16,000 nt of DNA from Symbiodinium natans (taxonomy: Eukaryota > Sar > Dinophyceae > Suessiales > Symbiodiniaceae): NCBI GenBank assembly GCA_905221605.1, contig CAJNDS010000713.1:64001-80000 (forward strand), written 5' to 3'. Below the pieces are notes generated by a model. The model ran no database searches. It was not told where the DNA came from and was given only the letters and a program-made list of their open reading frames with translations. Every line of letters begins with the position of its first letter. Position 1 is the first letter of the stretch. Below, piece by piece: positions 1 through 7,586 of this stretch. Made by a program: the position numbers and the translations under genes.

Positions 1-17
1 GATTTCACATATTGCAG

Positions 18-83
18 ATGGAAGGAACTCCACCTGAAAGAAGTTCAGAAGAGAAGGGACCATTGAAGGAATGTATTTCTTGA
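18..83 (+). CDS. possible 3'-terminal exon, 21 codons, unknown protein
   Basis: An AG acceptor-like site (ATATTGCAG) at 16-17 is followed directly by a frame of 21 codons ending in TGA at 81-83. The peptide is hydrophilic and charged (MEGTPPERSSEEKGPLK at its start). It could be the last exon of a plus-strand gene entering from the left edge, or a short chance frame. Its short length makes chance quite likely and no family is recognised. No telomere-like repeat lies near it, unlike the other candidate exons in the window. Confidence 0.13.
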   Translation: MEGTPPERSSEEKGPLKECIS

Positions 84-570
84 TTCATGTCCAACAGCTT
101 CAGCTTCGTACAATGCAATATCTTTGCTCGGGCTTTCGGACGGCTTTCATTGCTTAACGAATGTTTTCTGGGTCTGCCTAGTTCATGGAAACGCTCCTTT
201 GATTAGAACACCACCCGCACTAGTAATTAATTCGTGAAATCGAAAGGTGGCGAGCATGCAACATTCATTTCTTTCTCGCAATATAAAACCGTAAGCAGTG
301 AAGTCCGCAAAAAGGAACCACATCTAAGTAGAGAGGGATGCCTGATGCTATGAAACTATCCGTATTCTTGGGAGTTATTGCCATCTGACCGCCCGTGAGT
401 CTAGGTTTTTTAGACACGTTCAAGCCCAAGTTCACAATCATCAGTTTCTACGGGAAGCACTACACATGTCAGCCAGCAAGACCTCCGCCGATAAGAATAG
501 CACGAATAGTGGCAGACACAACAGAAGACTACAATTTTAAAGAGCAGTCTTAGTCATCATAATACCCTAA
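84..570. other. stretch without a supportable gene
   Basis: This roughly 490-base stretch is somewhat AT-richer than the rest and carries no telomere-like block except one CCCTAAAC unit at 564. No open frame with a good start or splice context was found. It may be 3' untranslated or intergenic DNA. Confidence 0.5.
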
Positions 571-791
571 ACCTTGGTACGGAAGCGCTCTCCCCCGAAC
601 ACGAAACACATTGGACTTGGATGTTGACATCCAACAGCCTAACGATTTCTTGGAGGGGTCGGGTGCCCTGCATCCTGAAGATCCCACCCCCCTGCCCGCA
701 GAGAGCCCCTGAACCACAACAGGGTGAAGGCAAAGGGCCATCCTGATAGTTGTGGTGCTTGCTGCTTTTGCCAGTGGTTTTTGTGGTTCAG

Positions 792-1678
792 GCTACTATA
801 AACGATCTGCAGCACAAGCAAGTCTGTATCCCTCTCTCATCCCTTCAAGCGATCTCAACTTGCCCATCGTTTCACGCAGGCCTTCAACCGCACCCATGTG
901 AGAAGTCTCCGACCCTAAACCCTACATCCTAAACCCTAAACTACCCTAAACACTAAACACTAAACCCTAAACCCCGAAGGACGTGCCTGCCACCCTCCAG
1001 ATGCCGCCGTGGCCTGCGCCCCATTGAACGGCGGGATCCATGTGGTCCTTCTATGCTCGGATGATGCATCAACACCAGGCATGGTGCGAAGCACGTTCTT
1101 GGACCATCTTTTTATGCAATATTCTGTAAGAAAGACCTTTACAGCCGTGTCATTCAAGCCGACCAAAGGGGGCCCAAGGGGTTCCAGTCATTGATTGTTG
1201 TCCAACTATAATACATCAAGGACTAACAGTAAAGAATTCAACAGTTAATAATGAACCATTAGAAGAACTTTCATTTAGAAATCAATTCGGAGCAGAAACA
1301 CTAAAGGGGCCCAATTCCGGCAAAGCGTCATAGACCTCGAGGAGGCCCCCGGATCGGACGTCGGAGACGCGAACCTGAAAATGGGTGTTTTGCAGGGGTT
1401 TTGGGTTTAGGGAGTGGTTTGGGAATTAGGGGTTTAGGGGTTTTGGGTTCAGGAGTTTAGGGCTTTAGCAAGTTAGGGCCTCAGGAAAAAAGGGAGGGGC
1501 CGGTCGTCACCTAGCAGGGCAGGGACATGTCAGTGGCCCTGCCTGGAGCACCAGCAGCAACTTCCCACTGATGCTTCCCAGAAGCTGTCACTCAACATGC
1601 CATACTATACCCGAAGCCCTAGGGCAACCTCACCCTGGATTCTCAACGAAGATGCCATCAAGTTTCCCCTCCCTCTGA
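792..1678 (+). CDS. four-exon gene model, hypothetical protein (177 codons including stop)
   Basis: The proposed exons are 792-897, 1001-1125, 1279-1384 and 1485-1678, ending in TGA; lengths of 106, 125, 106 and 194 nt sum to a multiple of three. Splice signals seen: a pyrimidine-rich acceptor GGTTTTTGTGGTTCAG at 791, donor GTGAGAAG at 898, acceptor CCACCCTCCAG at 1000, donor GTAAGAAAG at 1126, acceptor CTTTCATTTAG at 1278, donor GTGTTT at 1385 and acceptor GCCTCAG at 1484. Intron 1 holds the CCCTAAA block and intron 3 is a degenerate TTTAGGG tract. The third exon reads DLEEAPGSDVGDANLKM with mostly G or C third bases. The frame is open back to 750, where LWCLLLLPVVFVVQA resembles a signal peptide, but it lacks an ATG, so the 5' end is unresolved. 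The third donor is weak. An alternative donor at 1529 (GTCAGT, phase 0) would join the exons at 1794. The minus strand of 980-1125 is also open. No family recognised. Confidence 0.35.
913..975 (-). repeat. telomere-like block, CCCTAAA on pl plus strand, degenerate
   Basis: CCCTAAACCCTACATCCTAA and variants (CACTAAA) fill this segment. In the 792-1678 model it lies within intron 1, upstream of the acceptor at 1000, and supplies CTAAAC branch-point-like motifs. Confidence 0.9.
1396..1476 (+). repeat. telomere-like block, TTTAGGG/TTTTGGG, degenerate
   Basis: Mixed GGGTTTAGGG, GGGTTTTGGG and GGGAATTAGGGG units. It fills the proposed intron 1385-1484. Confidence 0.85.
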
Positions 1679-1793
1679 GTATATACAACCTTTGGGTTGA
1701 ATATGTAGAACGACCACGCATCTTCAAGACTGGTTTTCTCCATCATCGCTCGGCTGCTGTGTTTGTTTTTGCCTCTGTGCCTTGTTTCTACAG

Positions 1794-2037
1794 GCTTTAC
1801 GATACATTGGAAGCGTCATCGGGCATACAGCTGACCACCAGTACGAGGTGGAATTACACCGTCATTGTTCCAAAAGCTCGCGATTATGCCAGAAGCATGC
1901 GGGCAGGAATGGGTAGCAACTTGTACCCTTCAAGTCTTGAAGAACCCCCCTTGCACAGCTTCTTGACTATTCATTGGACAAACGCCACCCACTGTCACGC
2001 CTACTTTCTGAGTTCGAATGCATCTTGTTGGTTTTAA
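1794..2037 (+). CDS. two-exon terminal segment, hypothetical protein
   Basis: A strong acceptor (GCCTTGTTTCTACAG, ending at 1793) opens an exon 1794-1912, in phase 0, starting ALRYIGSVIGHTADHQ. A GTAGCA donor at 1913 and a CCCCCCTTGCACAG acceptor at 1958 define a 46-nt intron, and the frame resumes in matching phase through 1959-2037 to TAA. The second exon has two possible N-glycosylation sequons (NAT, NAS) and is rich in C, H and aromatic residues. It may be the end of the preceding model through a donor at 1529, or a separate gene. The alternative is a single unspliced frame of 146 codons from 1597 to 2037, which shares the final segment. No domain recognised. Confidence 0.28.
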
Positions 2038-2096
2038 ATGAATGCATTCTCATGTTAGCTGATCTTGGACAATCTTGGACAATTCGTAGGATTTAG

Positions 2097-2189
2097 ATCA
2101 AACTGGATTGGCGGAGAATCTTAGACCAAATGCCAAAAACCAAAAACGAAACCCATTACGCACGCGAGTGCAGAGCTTCTGCTGTTTAA
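2097..2189 (+). CDS. short open exon-like frame, 30 codons plus stop
   Basis: This frame follows AGGATTTAG at 2096 and runs 30 codons to TAA. The peptide is strongly charged (IKLDWRRILDQMPKTKNETH) and contains an in-frame ATG at 2130. It overlaps the polypyrimidine and AAG acceptor that would serve the next model, so the two are probably not both coding in one transcript. Chance openness is possible at this length. Confidence 0.15.
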   Translation: MKLDWRRILDQMPKTKNETHYARECRASAV

Positions 2190-2190
2190 G

Positions 2191-2461
2191 TCGAATAGCT
2201 ACGGCATCCGCAGCCTCCCATGCCAAGGGCATGAGGCTAGTCCTCGACATTCAGGTGGGAGGGTTGTGTGTGTTACGGCTTCATTGACAAGTCCAGAAAT
2301 CTACAGCCTCATTTAGTGCAGCGGGCCAGGTTAAGGGGCAGCCTTTTTGGTCAAGGCCACAAGGGCTTCTTTCGCATGTGGGAGTAAGGCGAAGCAGACT
2401 CATCTTGAGACATACCGATGTGCTCAGATATGCTGGCAACTATGTGAGAAAAGGCTGCTGA
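2191..2461 (+). CDS. two-exon model, hypothetical protein, ends at an inverted-repeat element
   Basis: Exon 2191-2254 follows TTCTGCTGTTTAAG and ends with TTCAG|GTGGGA. A 52-nt intron (2255-2306) ends AAATCTACAG, and exon 2307-2461 continues in matching phase for 50 more codons to TGA. Its end reads RRSRLILRHTDVLRYAGNY before the last few residues. An alternative frame over 2347-2556 is also open. The stop codon abuts the left end of the inverted-repeat element at 2462. The 5' end is not identified and no homology is recognised. Confidence 0.24.
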
Positions 2462-2567
2462 CATGGGGGTGTACGAAAATGGGGGAACCTTATTGGCTTG
2501 TCATAAGGGGATCCTGCTATGTGGGGCTCTATTTTCGGGGCCCCTTACTATCGTAAACCCCCACATG
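2462..2567. mobile_element. MITE-like inverted-repeat element, about 106 bp
   Basis: The left end CATGGGGGTGTACGAAAAT and the reverse complement of the right end, CATGTGGGGGTTTACGATAG, are imperfect terminal inverted repeats. The interior is GGCCCC-containing and non-coding. No clear target-site duplication is visible. The ends resemble those of other palindromic elements in this window (7028-7127, single end at 13177-13200), suggesting a small non-autonomous family. Confidence 0.45.
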
Positions 2568-2610
2568 GCATTTAATCTGTGGGTCAACGCCTCCCCGCCT
2601 TGCCACCAAG

Positions 2611-3575
2611 CGTCCTAGTCCTGTTTTCCCGGGATGAGGACCGGAGCCTCGCCAGGCCATCTTCGCTGGAAGCATTCCAGATATCGAATCCTGCCGCACG
2701 CGCGGGGTGTCACGAAAATCATGGCCAAGAACCCTAAACCCTAAACCCCAAACCCTCCCTAAACCCTAAAGCCTAAGACAAAGCTAAAGAGAACCCACAA
2801 AGCCAGAGTCCCCGCTAGAGATGGTTTAGAGTCCCAGAGCGTCGATGGGACTTCCAGTCACCAGTCCGAAGCCCACCGGCGCCAATACGTTAGGGTTTAA
2901 GGTTTAGGGGGTGGACAATGAAAAAAACATTGAGCCCCCAGTCATCGCCCCGAGCGGCGGATATTGTAGAAGACGAAAGGCAGTACCTACACACTCCCCT
3001 TAGAACCTTAACAACAATCACTATCTTTAATGCTTTTTGGGTGTTACATAAACAAAAATAAGAGAATACTATCTTTAATGCCCTCTTGGGTTTTATATAA
3101 ACAAAAACAAGAAATCACTCCCAAGGGGGATATAGGTACGTTCCAGGCCACGCAGCGCCCCGCTTTCTGCAGCACCGGGCCGTGCCAGCCTGCATCCCGG
3201 GAGGTTTTACATTAGCAGCTTCCAGTTGAAGGTTTAGGGTTTAGGGTTGTAGGGTTGTAGGGTTTTAGGGGTTTTAGGGTTGTAGGGTTTTAGGGTTTTA
3301 GGGTTGTAGGGTTTTAGGTTTGAGGGTTTAGGGTTTTAAGGTTTAGGATTCTTACTTCCAACTAGGCGACTGGATGCTGCAGAACTTCCAAGGCAAGTGA
3401 ACTGTGTCTGCTTCAGGAAAAAGTCGGGTGTCTCAATGCCTACACCTTGGCAAGGAGGCTTCTCTGCAAATTCTACAAGTTTGCCAGTCCCTGGGATGCC
3501 ACAAGCTGCTACATTAGCTATCCTGGCTATGAAATGGCTAGCTATGCGTTGCGGAATGGAATCTCAATCTCTTGA
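2611..3575 (+). CDS. five-exon gene model, hypothetical protein (about 180 codons, 5' incomplete)
   Basis: The proposed exons are 2611-2706, 2807-2888, 2942-3040, 3147-3203 and 3366-3575 (TGA). Phases agree at each junction. Intron 1 contains the CCCTAAA block. Intron 2 (2889-2941, 53 nt) starts GTTAGGGTTTAAGG and ends GAGCCCCCAG. Intron 4 starts GTTTTACA, carries the TTTTAGGG-type block and ends CTTACTTCCAACTAG. The last exon is the longest (69 codons) and is the most protein-like, with CLNAYTLARRLLCKFYKF followed by a W/Y-rich end. Exon 3 contains ADIVEDERQYLHT. The 3041-3146 piece is equally readable as coding in another frame from ATG 3030 and holds a 48-bp tandem duplication. Acceptor 2806 lacks a pyrimidine tract. 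No family is recognised, and chance chaining cannot be excluded. Confidence 0.3.
2731..2776 (-). repeat. telomere-like block, CCCTAAA
   Basis: About six units with one CCCCAAA variant, followed 113 bp later by a TTTAGGG block in the opposite orientation. Confidence 0.92.
2890..2911 (+). repeat. short TTTAGGG block
   Basis: TTAGGGTTTAAGGTTTAGGG, opposite in orientation to the block at 2731. It forms the 5' end of a proposed 53-nt intron. Confidence 0.85.
3020..3114 (+). repeat. 48-bp tandem duplication
   Basis: ACTATCTTTAATG...TTGGGT.TTA.ATAAACAAAAA occurs twice with a 48-bp period (3020 and 3068). The period is a multiple of three, so it could be tolerated in coding sequence: in the frame from ATG 3030 both copies encode LSLM. 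Confidence 0.8.
3232..3349 (+). repeat. telomere-like block, TTTTAGGG/TTGTAGGG variant
   Basis: About 14 units, mainly the octamers GGGTTTTA and GGGTTGTA, a variant not dominant in other blocks. It lies in proposed intron 3204-3365. Confidence 0.92.
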
Positions 3576-3749
3576 CACGGAACCCGCAACAAAAGACACG
3601 TATTTCACAGCATACTTCAAAATTATTGCATGTAATTCTATATAATACTGTCCATTACTATATCAGGCGTCAACGTACTATTCTAGAAAGCAAATATAGC
3701 ACCAAAGAATACAAGCTACCCTGACATAACGTTAGTGCCCTTCGGGAAA

Positions 3750-3790
3750 CCCTAAACCCTAAACCCTTGACCCTTAGCCCTTAACCCTAA
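3750..3790 (-). repeat. telomere-like block, CCCTAAA with CCCTTAGC variants
   Basis: Two perfect units followed by decayed ones. It ends in CCCTTCAG, the acceptor candidate at 3799. Confidence 0.85.
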
Positions 3791-3799
3791 GCCCTTCAG

Positions 3800-3895
3800 G
3801 CCTCTAGCCCGCCAAATTGGACGCTCTGCCATGTCCGATACCTGCACGACTGCATCGAAGGCCAGCCGGACTTGGAGCACCTGATACCGACCTGG
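3800..3895. CDS. exon-like island of 96 bp bounded by opposite telomeric blocks; strand unresolved
   Basis: On the plus strand, acceptor GCCCTTCAG precedes 32 open codons (VRYLHDCIEGQPDLEHLIPT near the end), followed by donor TGG|GTTTAGGG; the exon is phase 0 at both ends with about 78% G+C at third positions. On the minus strand the same bases are open, reading QVLQVRLAFDAVVQVSDMAE, with more G at codon first positions, which is a mark of real coding frames. Minus would need acceptor CCCTAAACCCAG and a non-canonical GC donor. One of the two is probably an exon. The CCCTAAA / island / TTTAGGG arrangement is palindromic, so the repeats do not settle the strand. Confidence 0.3.
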
Positions 3896-3947
3896 GTTTA
3901 GGGTTTCGGGTTGGGGGTAGGGTTTAGGGCTTGGGGTTTGGGGTTGG
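3896..3947 (+). repeat. telomere-like block, TTTAGGG degenerate
   Basis: GTTTAGGGTTTCGGGTTGGGG and further variants, opposite to the block at 3750 across a 96-bp island. Confidence 0.85.
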
Positions 3948-4061
3948 GGAGCACGACCTGGAGACCTAGTCGAAAGCAAAGGGCGAACATGGACAAACAT
4001 GGACCTTGAGCAACAACACGGATAGTGAACTGTCCTGCTGGCAGCCCCATGTAAGCAGATA

Positions 4062-4142
4062 CCCTAAACCCTAAACCCTAAACCCTAAACCCTAAATCCC
4101 AAACCCTGAACCCTAAACCCTAAAGCCGAAACCCTAAACCCC
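4062..4142 (-). repeat. telomere-like array, CCCTAAA
   Basis: About 11 units, five of them perfect in a row, with AAATCCC and AAAGCCG variants. Confidence 0.95.
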
Positions 4143-4158
4143 CTTCCGGGGATCCCAG

Positions 4159-4285
4159 CTGATGAAGATGTCCTCGCTCTGCCAATGGCCTGCGGGCCGG
4201 GTGAGCTATCGCAAAGAGGGGCCTGCAAGAGCACCAGCAAAGAAGTTTCGGCGAAGTTCAGCCAAGCCCTGCAACGCACGACGCC
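4159..4285 (+). CDS. candidate exon, unknown protein
   Basis: A GGGATCCCAG acceptor at 4158, just after a long CCCTAAA array, opens a frame reading DEDVLALPMACGPGELSQRG and continuing to a stop at 4290, with a possible GTGTTA donor at 4286. The composition is balanced and acidic at the start. A second plus frame over the same bases is open and very arginine- and lysine-rich, as expected of a shadow frame. I could not join it in phase to the next candidate exon. Confidence 0.24.
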
Positions 4286-4426
4286 GTGTTAAAGGGAGGA
4301 GCTTAGGTCTATGTGCCGCTGCTAACTGCTAACTTCAAGAATACGCACACTGGTGAAGAACAGGCCAAGAAGGTTCCTGATAGTGCCGGCGACGAATGAC
4401 ACGGCTGCTCTTGTTGCACCACGCAG

Positions 4427-4780
4427 CCCTCTCCATTGCACCCCGACGCTTTCAACGACGTGCGCCCTGAATCAAGGGTGAGTTGCGATTTGCCTGGGCC
4501 CACCTGTTCCAGTGGGAAGTGGACCTGCACAAAGAAAAATGCAAGCCATGAAGAGATGTTATGGCAAGATTGTATGCAGGACACTCCGGAAGGCTCATGC
4601 ATCATGTCCTACAGTCCGCGTTCTGTGCTTCCGAACCCTGCTTCGGGAAGTTCTGCAGATTGGGAAAGAACGCACCCCGAAGCCTACAGTCCATGTACTG
4701 CGAGAATGGAGAGTAAACACTACCTACTTGCAAGTTGTAGACCCAGACCAAGTCGGATAGAATGCATAGCAAAGTGCTGA
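4427..4780 (+). CDS. open frame of 117 codons after a good acceptor, hypothetical
   Basis: The acceptor TGCTCTTGTTGCACCACGCAG at 4426 has a strong pyrimidine tract. The frame from 4427 (PSPLHPDAFNDVRPESR) passes a consensus donor GTGAGT at 4478 and stays open to TGA at 4778. Read through, it includes SHEEMLWQDCMQDTPEGS. The overlapping frame at about 4513-4760 (KIVCRTLRKAHASC and onward) is also open, so the true frame downstream of 4512 is uncertain. A splice from 4478 to 4512 would give only 35 nt of intron. Confidence 0.22.
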   Translation, partial: PSPLHPDAFNDVRPESRVSCDLPGPTCSSGKWTCTKKNASHEEMLWQDCMQDTPEGSCIMSYSPRSVLPNPASGSSADWERTHPEAYSPCTARMESKHYLLASCRPRPSRIECIAKC

Positions 4781-4898
4781 GTAATCAGGGCACAATGTGC
4801 GGATGCTGCCATAGGTCCTAAACGGGGCAAGATCGGCTGACCTAGCGCATGAACTGTGAACGGCTAAAGGAGAAGAAGCCTTTGCGAGGCAGCCTACA

Positions 4899-4915
4899 CC
4901 CTAAACCCTAAACCC
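4899..4915 (-). repeat. short CCCTAAA block
   Basis: Two and a half units running into ATTCAG, an acceptor candidate. Confidence 0.85.
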
Positions 4916-4922
4916 TATTCAG

Positions 4923-5081
4923 ACATCCCAACGAAGCTTCCAAGCCGCCGCGCCTGCTCAGGTTCGGAGAAGACCGCCTCACTTTCGCACAGCTCCATGG
5001 TTTCCTGCGCTGGACTGGATTGCGAATCTCGTTCTCCATCATTCAAGAAGCGGGCTCTGTCTAGCAGTCCCTCTACGCTTG
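4923..5081 (+). CDS. candidate exon of 53 codons after a CCCTAAA block
   Basis: The CCCTAAACCCTATTCAG acceptor at 4922 and CGCTTG|GTAGGG donor at 5082 enclose 159 bases, phase 0 at both ends. Three frames are open here: plus frame 1 (RTAPWFPALDWIANLVLHHS), plus frame 2 (serine-rich) and the minus strand 4915-5097 (EGLLDRARFLNDGERDSQSS). Sense and strand are therefore unsettled, and at most one is real. Confidence 0.2.
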
Positions 5082-5240
5082 GTAGGGTTCTGTGCATCGT
5101 GTGGCTTGCCTAGCAGGGCCATCCCTCCTCCCCCTCCCTCCGGATGGCCCCGCCTTCATGTCCGAAGAGCTCACAGCTGCCTGTCCTTCAGGCAAGTAAC
5201 ACCTAACAGCAGAGCGGCAGAAGTCAAAGCATGCGCTAAA

Positions 5241-5644
5241 GAGTCACGCGTCACGAGGAGCTGCCTATTGTGCAAAGTGGGTGTCTGCAATCTGCACAGC
5301 CCCGGTTGAACATTCTTGGCATGAGGCTCGACGAACTGCCAGGATTTTACCTCAGGCCAGATTCTGACCGTGGATACACGGGGAAAGCAGGAATCAAGCT
5401 GAAAGGGTGCACGCTGCAATCCTTCGCCACATACCAACAAGAAGATCTCTTGAGGGTTAGCTGCGTAAGAGGGAGTGGAGGGTGGGATCGAACACACGCT
5501 GAAGCTTCAATGTTGAAAGTCGCCACATGCAAGGTGTGCATGTCGGGATGCGGAGGCATACGACCATTTGCTGCGCGTGCTGTTCTCCACATCGCTGAGA
5601 CAGCCCGCTTGGCGTTGCCCTCTCATGAACCACCCATTGCCTGA
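5241..5644 (+). CDS. open frame of 134 codons, hypothetical protein
   Basis: The frame is open from 5241 to TGA at 5642-5644. A possible acceptor TGTCTGCAATCTGCACAG ends at 5299 inside it. After that point it reads LNILGMRLDELPGFYLRPDS, then a central stretch with a CKVCMSGCGG cysteine cluster that could bind metal, and ends in an alanine-rich helix-like part. It has an internal ATG at 5321. A random 16-kb sequence would be expected to give a few frames of this length, so length alone is weak support. The antisense frame at 5347-5592 is shorter. No family is assigned. Confidence 0.25.
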
Positions 5645-5802
5645 CAATGCACTAGCAGCAAGGACTGCGTTCTCGCAAGGCAGGGATAAACAAGTGGGCT
5701 CATAAGGGAACCTAAACCCTAAACAAAGGGAGTAAGGGGCCTACTCGGGGTCGTAGTATATAGATGTAACAGCTCAACTGGTCCGGCGTTCATAGCCAGG
5801 TA

Positions 5803-6078
5803 TCAAAGCCCTCGCTGCCGTCGAAGGGCCCCTTTGCGCATAACTGCCGCTGATTGTCTCGCGGCCCCGCAAAGTTGTGCACACTTGAAACACAATGAGA
5901 ATATCCTAGCAGTCAAACTTGAGTGTCTTCCAGGGATGTTCCTGCACATGCGGGGTCCAAAATCATCCGAATAAAAAAGCCCTGCAAATCGACACGTGTC
6001 AGGAGAGTCGCAGCCATCAGACACCCAGATGTACTCTGAGTTGGAGCACCTAGGCATTTGCGGCCTTCTCTGCAACAT
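5803..6078 (-). CDS. minus-strand open frame, 91 codons, cysteine-rich, hypothetical
   Basis: Reading leftwards after a GATGTTGCAG acceptor-like site, the frame gives MPRCSNSEYIWVSDGCDSPD and continues with scattered cysteines to TGA at 5803-5805. A TTTAGGG unit lies just upstream in the direction of reading (6085-6100), as in the short telomeric introns elsewhere. The opposite strand from 5939, after GAGTGTCTTCCAG, is also open for about 34 codons. The arginine-rich tail suggests the true frame stops earlier, or that this is chance. Confidence 0.2.
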   Translation of the reverse strand: MLQRRPQMPRCSNSEYIWVSDGCDSPDTCRFAGLFYSDDFGPRMCRNIPGRHSSLTARIFSLCFKCAQLCGAARQSAAVMRKGALRRQRGL

Positions 6079-6084
6079 CAGGCA

Positions 6085-6099
6085 ACCCTAAACCCTAAT
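6085..6099 (-). repeat. short CCCTAAA block beside the MITE-like element
   Basis: Two units touching the TCTAAG flank of the 6108-6233 element. A similar single pair is at 5711-5724 (CCTAAACCCTAAAC). Confidence 0.8.
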
Positions 6100-6107
6100 C
6101 TAAGGGA

Positions 6108-6233
6108 AGTTACATGGGCCCTCAATATGGTCCCTTACCTCCGGGTTCTGAAATATGAGCCCTTGGGTTAGGGTATATAACGGGTGGATATGCGGTCCCC
6201 GCTCAAGGGCGCATACTAAGGGACCATGTAACT
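6108..6233. mobile_element. MITE-like element, about 126 bp, with TCTAAG flanks
   Basis: The left end AGTTACATGGGCCCTCAATA and the reverse complement of the right end AGTTACATGGTCCCTTAGTA match perfectly over 10 bp, then imperfectly over about 26. The element is flanked at 6099-6104 and 6236-6241 by direct TCTAAG hexamers, separated from the repeat ends by 2-3 bases, a possible target-site duplication. It has no coding capacity and is therefore non-autonomous. Confidence 0.5.
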
Positions 6234-6340
6234 ACTCTAAGACCTAAACTCCGAAACCCTATCGACCCTATCTGCCGGCCCTGCGCCCGAAAGTCAGCCC
6301 CTGGCGGCAGCGCGCGGGTTCCGCAGCAAATCTGGCAGTT

Positions 6341-6363
6341 GGGTTTAGGGTTTAGGGTTTAGG
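6341..6363 (+). repeat. short TTTAGGG block
   Basis: Three units of GGGTTTA. Confidence 0.9.
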
Positions 6364-6369
6364 AAGGGG

Positions 6370-7020
6370 TGGTAAGGACTTGCATGCAGGAGATTTGCTT
6401 GCTCTGATGTGTTTGTATGCTTATCCCGCTTGCCACTTGTGTTTGCTGTTGTTTTTTCTGTCTATTTTTTTGGGTTTGGCTCGCTTCTTGTTTTGTCATT
6501 TATTTATCTTTTTGCGTGTGTGTCGGTGATATATTTTTCTTTTTTTGGCGGGGAGGGGGCATGGTGTGGCGCCATCTTGGTGCGCGCACGAACGCATGCT
6601 GGATATGGATACTGGAGAACAGAGGAAAGGTCCGAATCATTAAAACGAAACATCGCGTCACTTCCATGATCAGGTCTCGTGCAACCACTACCCAGCCTTC
6701 GACAGGCAACAGACAATACATGATCACTCCGGTTTTGGAGTGTTTAACCTGAGTTCTCAACCCAGACCGATTGTTAAACGTTCAGGTCCTGTGTCCACCA
6801 TTACTTGAGTACACTTCCGACACTTCGTGAACGCACTTGCGTCAGGATGCTAGATGGACGCGAGCTGAATGAGCAGTACCATGCGGAAGTTGCAAGCCCC
6901 AGGGGAGTTCTGACATTCAGAGATCAGAGTGACGATGGGAACCAAAATCAAGAGACTCATTAGATGGCTAGAGTATAGACAGAATAGACGTTCACGCAGA
7001 GTCGTACCGGAGTATCATCT
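6370..7020. other. long stretch without a convincing gene; T-rich tract
   Basis: 6440-6555 is strongly T-rich on the plus strand (runs of six to seven T). The hydrophobic frames here (F, L, V runs) are products of that composition rather than evidence of a membrane protein. 6560-7020 shows no exon-like unit with good splice context and no telomere-like repeats. Confidence 0.45.
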
Positions 7021-7027
7021 GTTGACA

Positions 7028-7127
7028 CTTGGGGGTTAACGGGCCCCTAGTAGAGTCCCCCAAACACTGGCATTCACGTAGAAGCAGGATCCCCCAAAAC
7101 AGTCCCACTAATTTCGAAAACCCCAAG
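7028..7127. mobile_element. degenerate inverted-repeat element, about 100 bp
   Basis: The left CTTGGGGGTTAACGGGCCCC and the reverse complement of the right end CTTGGGGTTTTCGAAATTAG share their first seven bases and a GTT..CG core. Two internal direct copies of TCCCCCAAAACA-like sequence lie at about 7057 and 7089. It sits against the telomere-like array beginning at about 7128. The ends match those of the element at 2462 in outline. Confidence 0.32.
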
Positions 7128-7213
7128 CCCTAAACCCTAAACCCTAAACCCCAACCCTAAACCCTAAACCCTAAACCCCAAACCCTAAACCTTAAACCCT
7201 AAACCCTAAACCA
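7126..7213 (-). repeat. telomere-like array, CCCTAAA
   Basis: About 12 units, mostly perfect, with CCCCAAC and CCTTAAA variants. It is bordered by the inverted-repeat element at 7028 and by the island at 7217. Confidence 0.95.
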
Positions 7214-7216
7214 TCA

Positions 7217-7318
7217 GAAGCCGGCGAACTTCACAGCGCCTCAGAGTCAAAGAGCACTCAATCGGCTCCGGAAAGGGGAAGGGAACAGGCCTCCGCGAAC
7301 GTGGCCCAAATTCGAGGG
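7217..7318 (+). CDS. exon-like island between a CCCTAAA array and a TTTAGGG unit
   Basis: An ACCATCAG acceptor at 7216 directly ends the long CCCTAAA array. The 102-base island is open on the plus strand (ANFTAPQSQRALNRLRKGEG), and a GTTTCGGGGTTTAGGG donor-like sequence begins at 7319. The minus strand is open too, as the tail of a longer frame (7206-7610). The island is 34 codons, phase 0 at both ends if read as plus. Confidence 0.2.
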
Positions 7319-7329
7319 GGTTTCGGGGT

Positions 7330-7586
7330 TTAGGGCTTTCGTAAGGGAAGACGCACTTGGTGAGGCTTTTGCTCTTGAGATAGCTGTCCAACTCGCGAAG
7401 CTGCCGCGAGGACGTTGCAGGGATGCAAAAAACAACCATCATGTGTGCATCCGTGCGCATGGCGGCGGCTAGCTCCGTCCTGTGCGTGGGGCTGGCCGTC
7501 CGTACGCGCCGGAAGACCTTCGTTGCAATGGCTGCCCACAAGGCTTTAGGACTCAGGAGTGGCCCTTCAGAATATATAGCAGCTGC
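7330..7586 (-). CDS. alternative minus-strand exon antisense to the previous entry
   Basis: The minus frame after TTCGCTTACCCAG reads about 85 codons, including ALWAAIATKVFRRVR and SSRQLRELDSYLKSKSL, with roughly 75% G or C at third positions over its second half and frequent G at first positions. It stays open through a single CCCTAAA unit and into the 7217-7318 island, ending at the telomeric array. An upstream minus exon is possible (about 7633-7849, donor GAGG|GTGAGG). Only one strand is likely to be coding here. Confidence 0.27.

Noticed and set aside
573-742. Minus-strand exon ending at donor CCAAG|GTTTAGGG
   Set aside because: The donor is attractive and the frame is open, but the acceptor lacks a pyrimidine tract and the plus-strand chain from 750 uses better sites. 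Not strong enough to list as a gene.
2341-2358. Relict dinoflagellate spliced leader (CCTTTTTGGTCAAG resembles CCATTTTGGCTCAAG)
   Set aside because: It differs by a substitution and a deletion in a 15-base string, and no other leader-like sequence occurs in the window. Coincidence is sufficient.
6409-6760. Hydrophobic plus-strand frames suggesting a small membrane protein
   Set aside because: The F/L/V runs come from the T-rich tract, and two overlapping frames look equally hydrophobic, which is a compositional effect.
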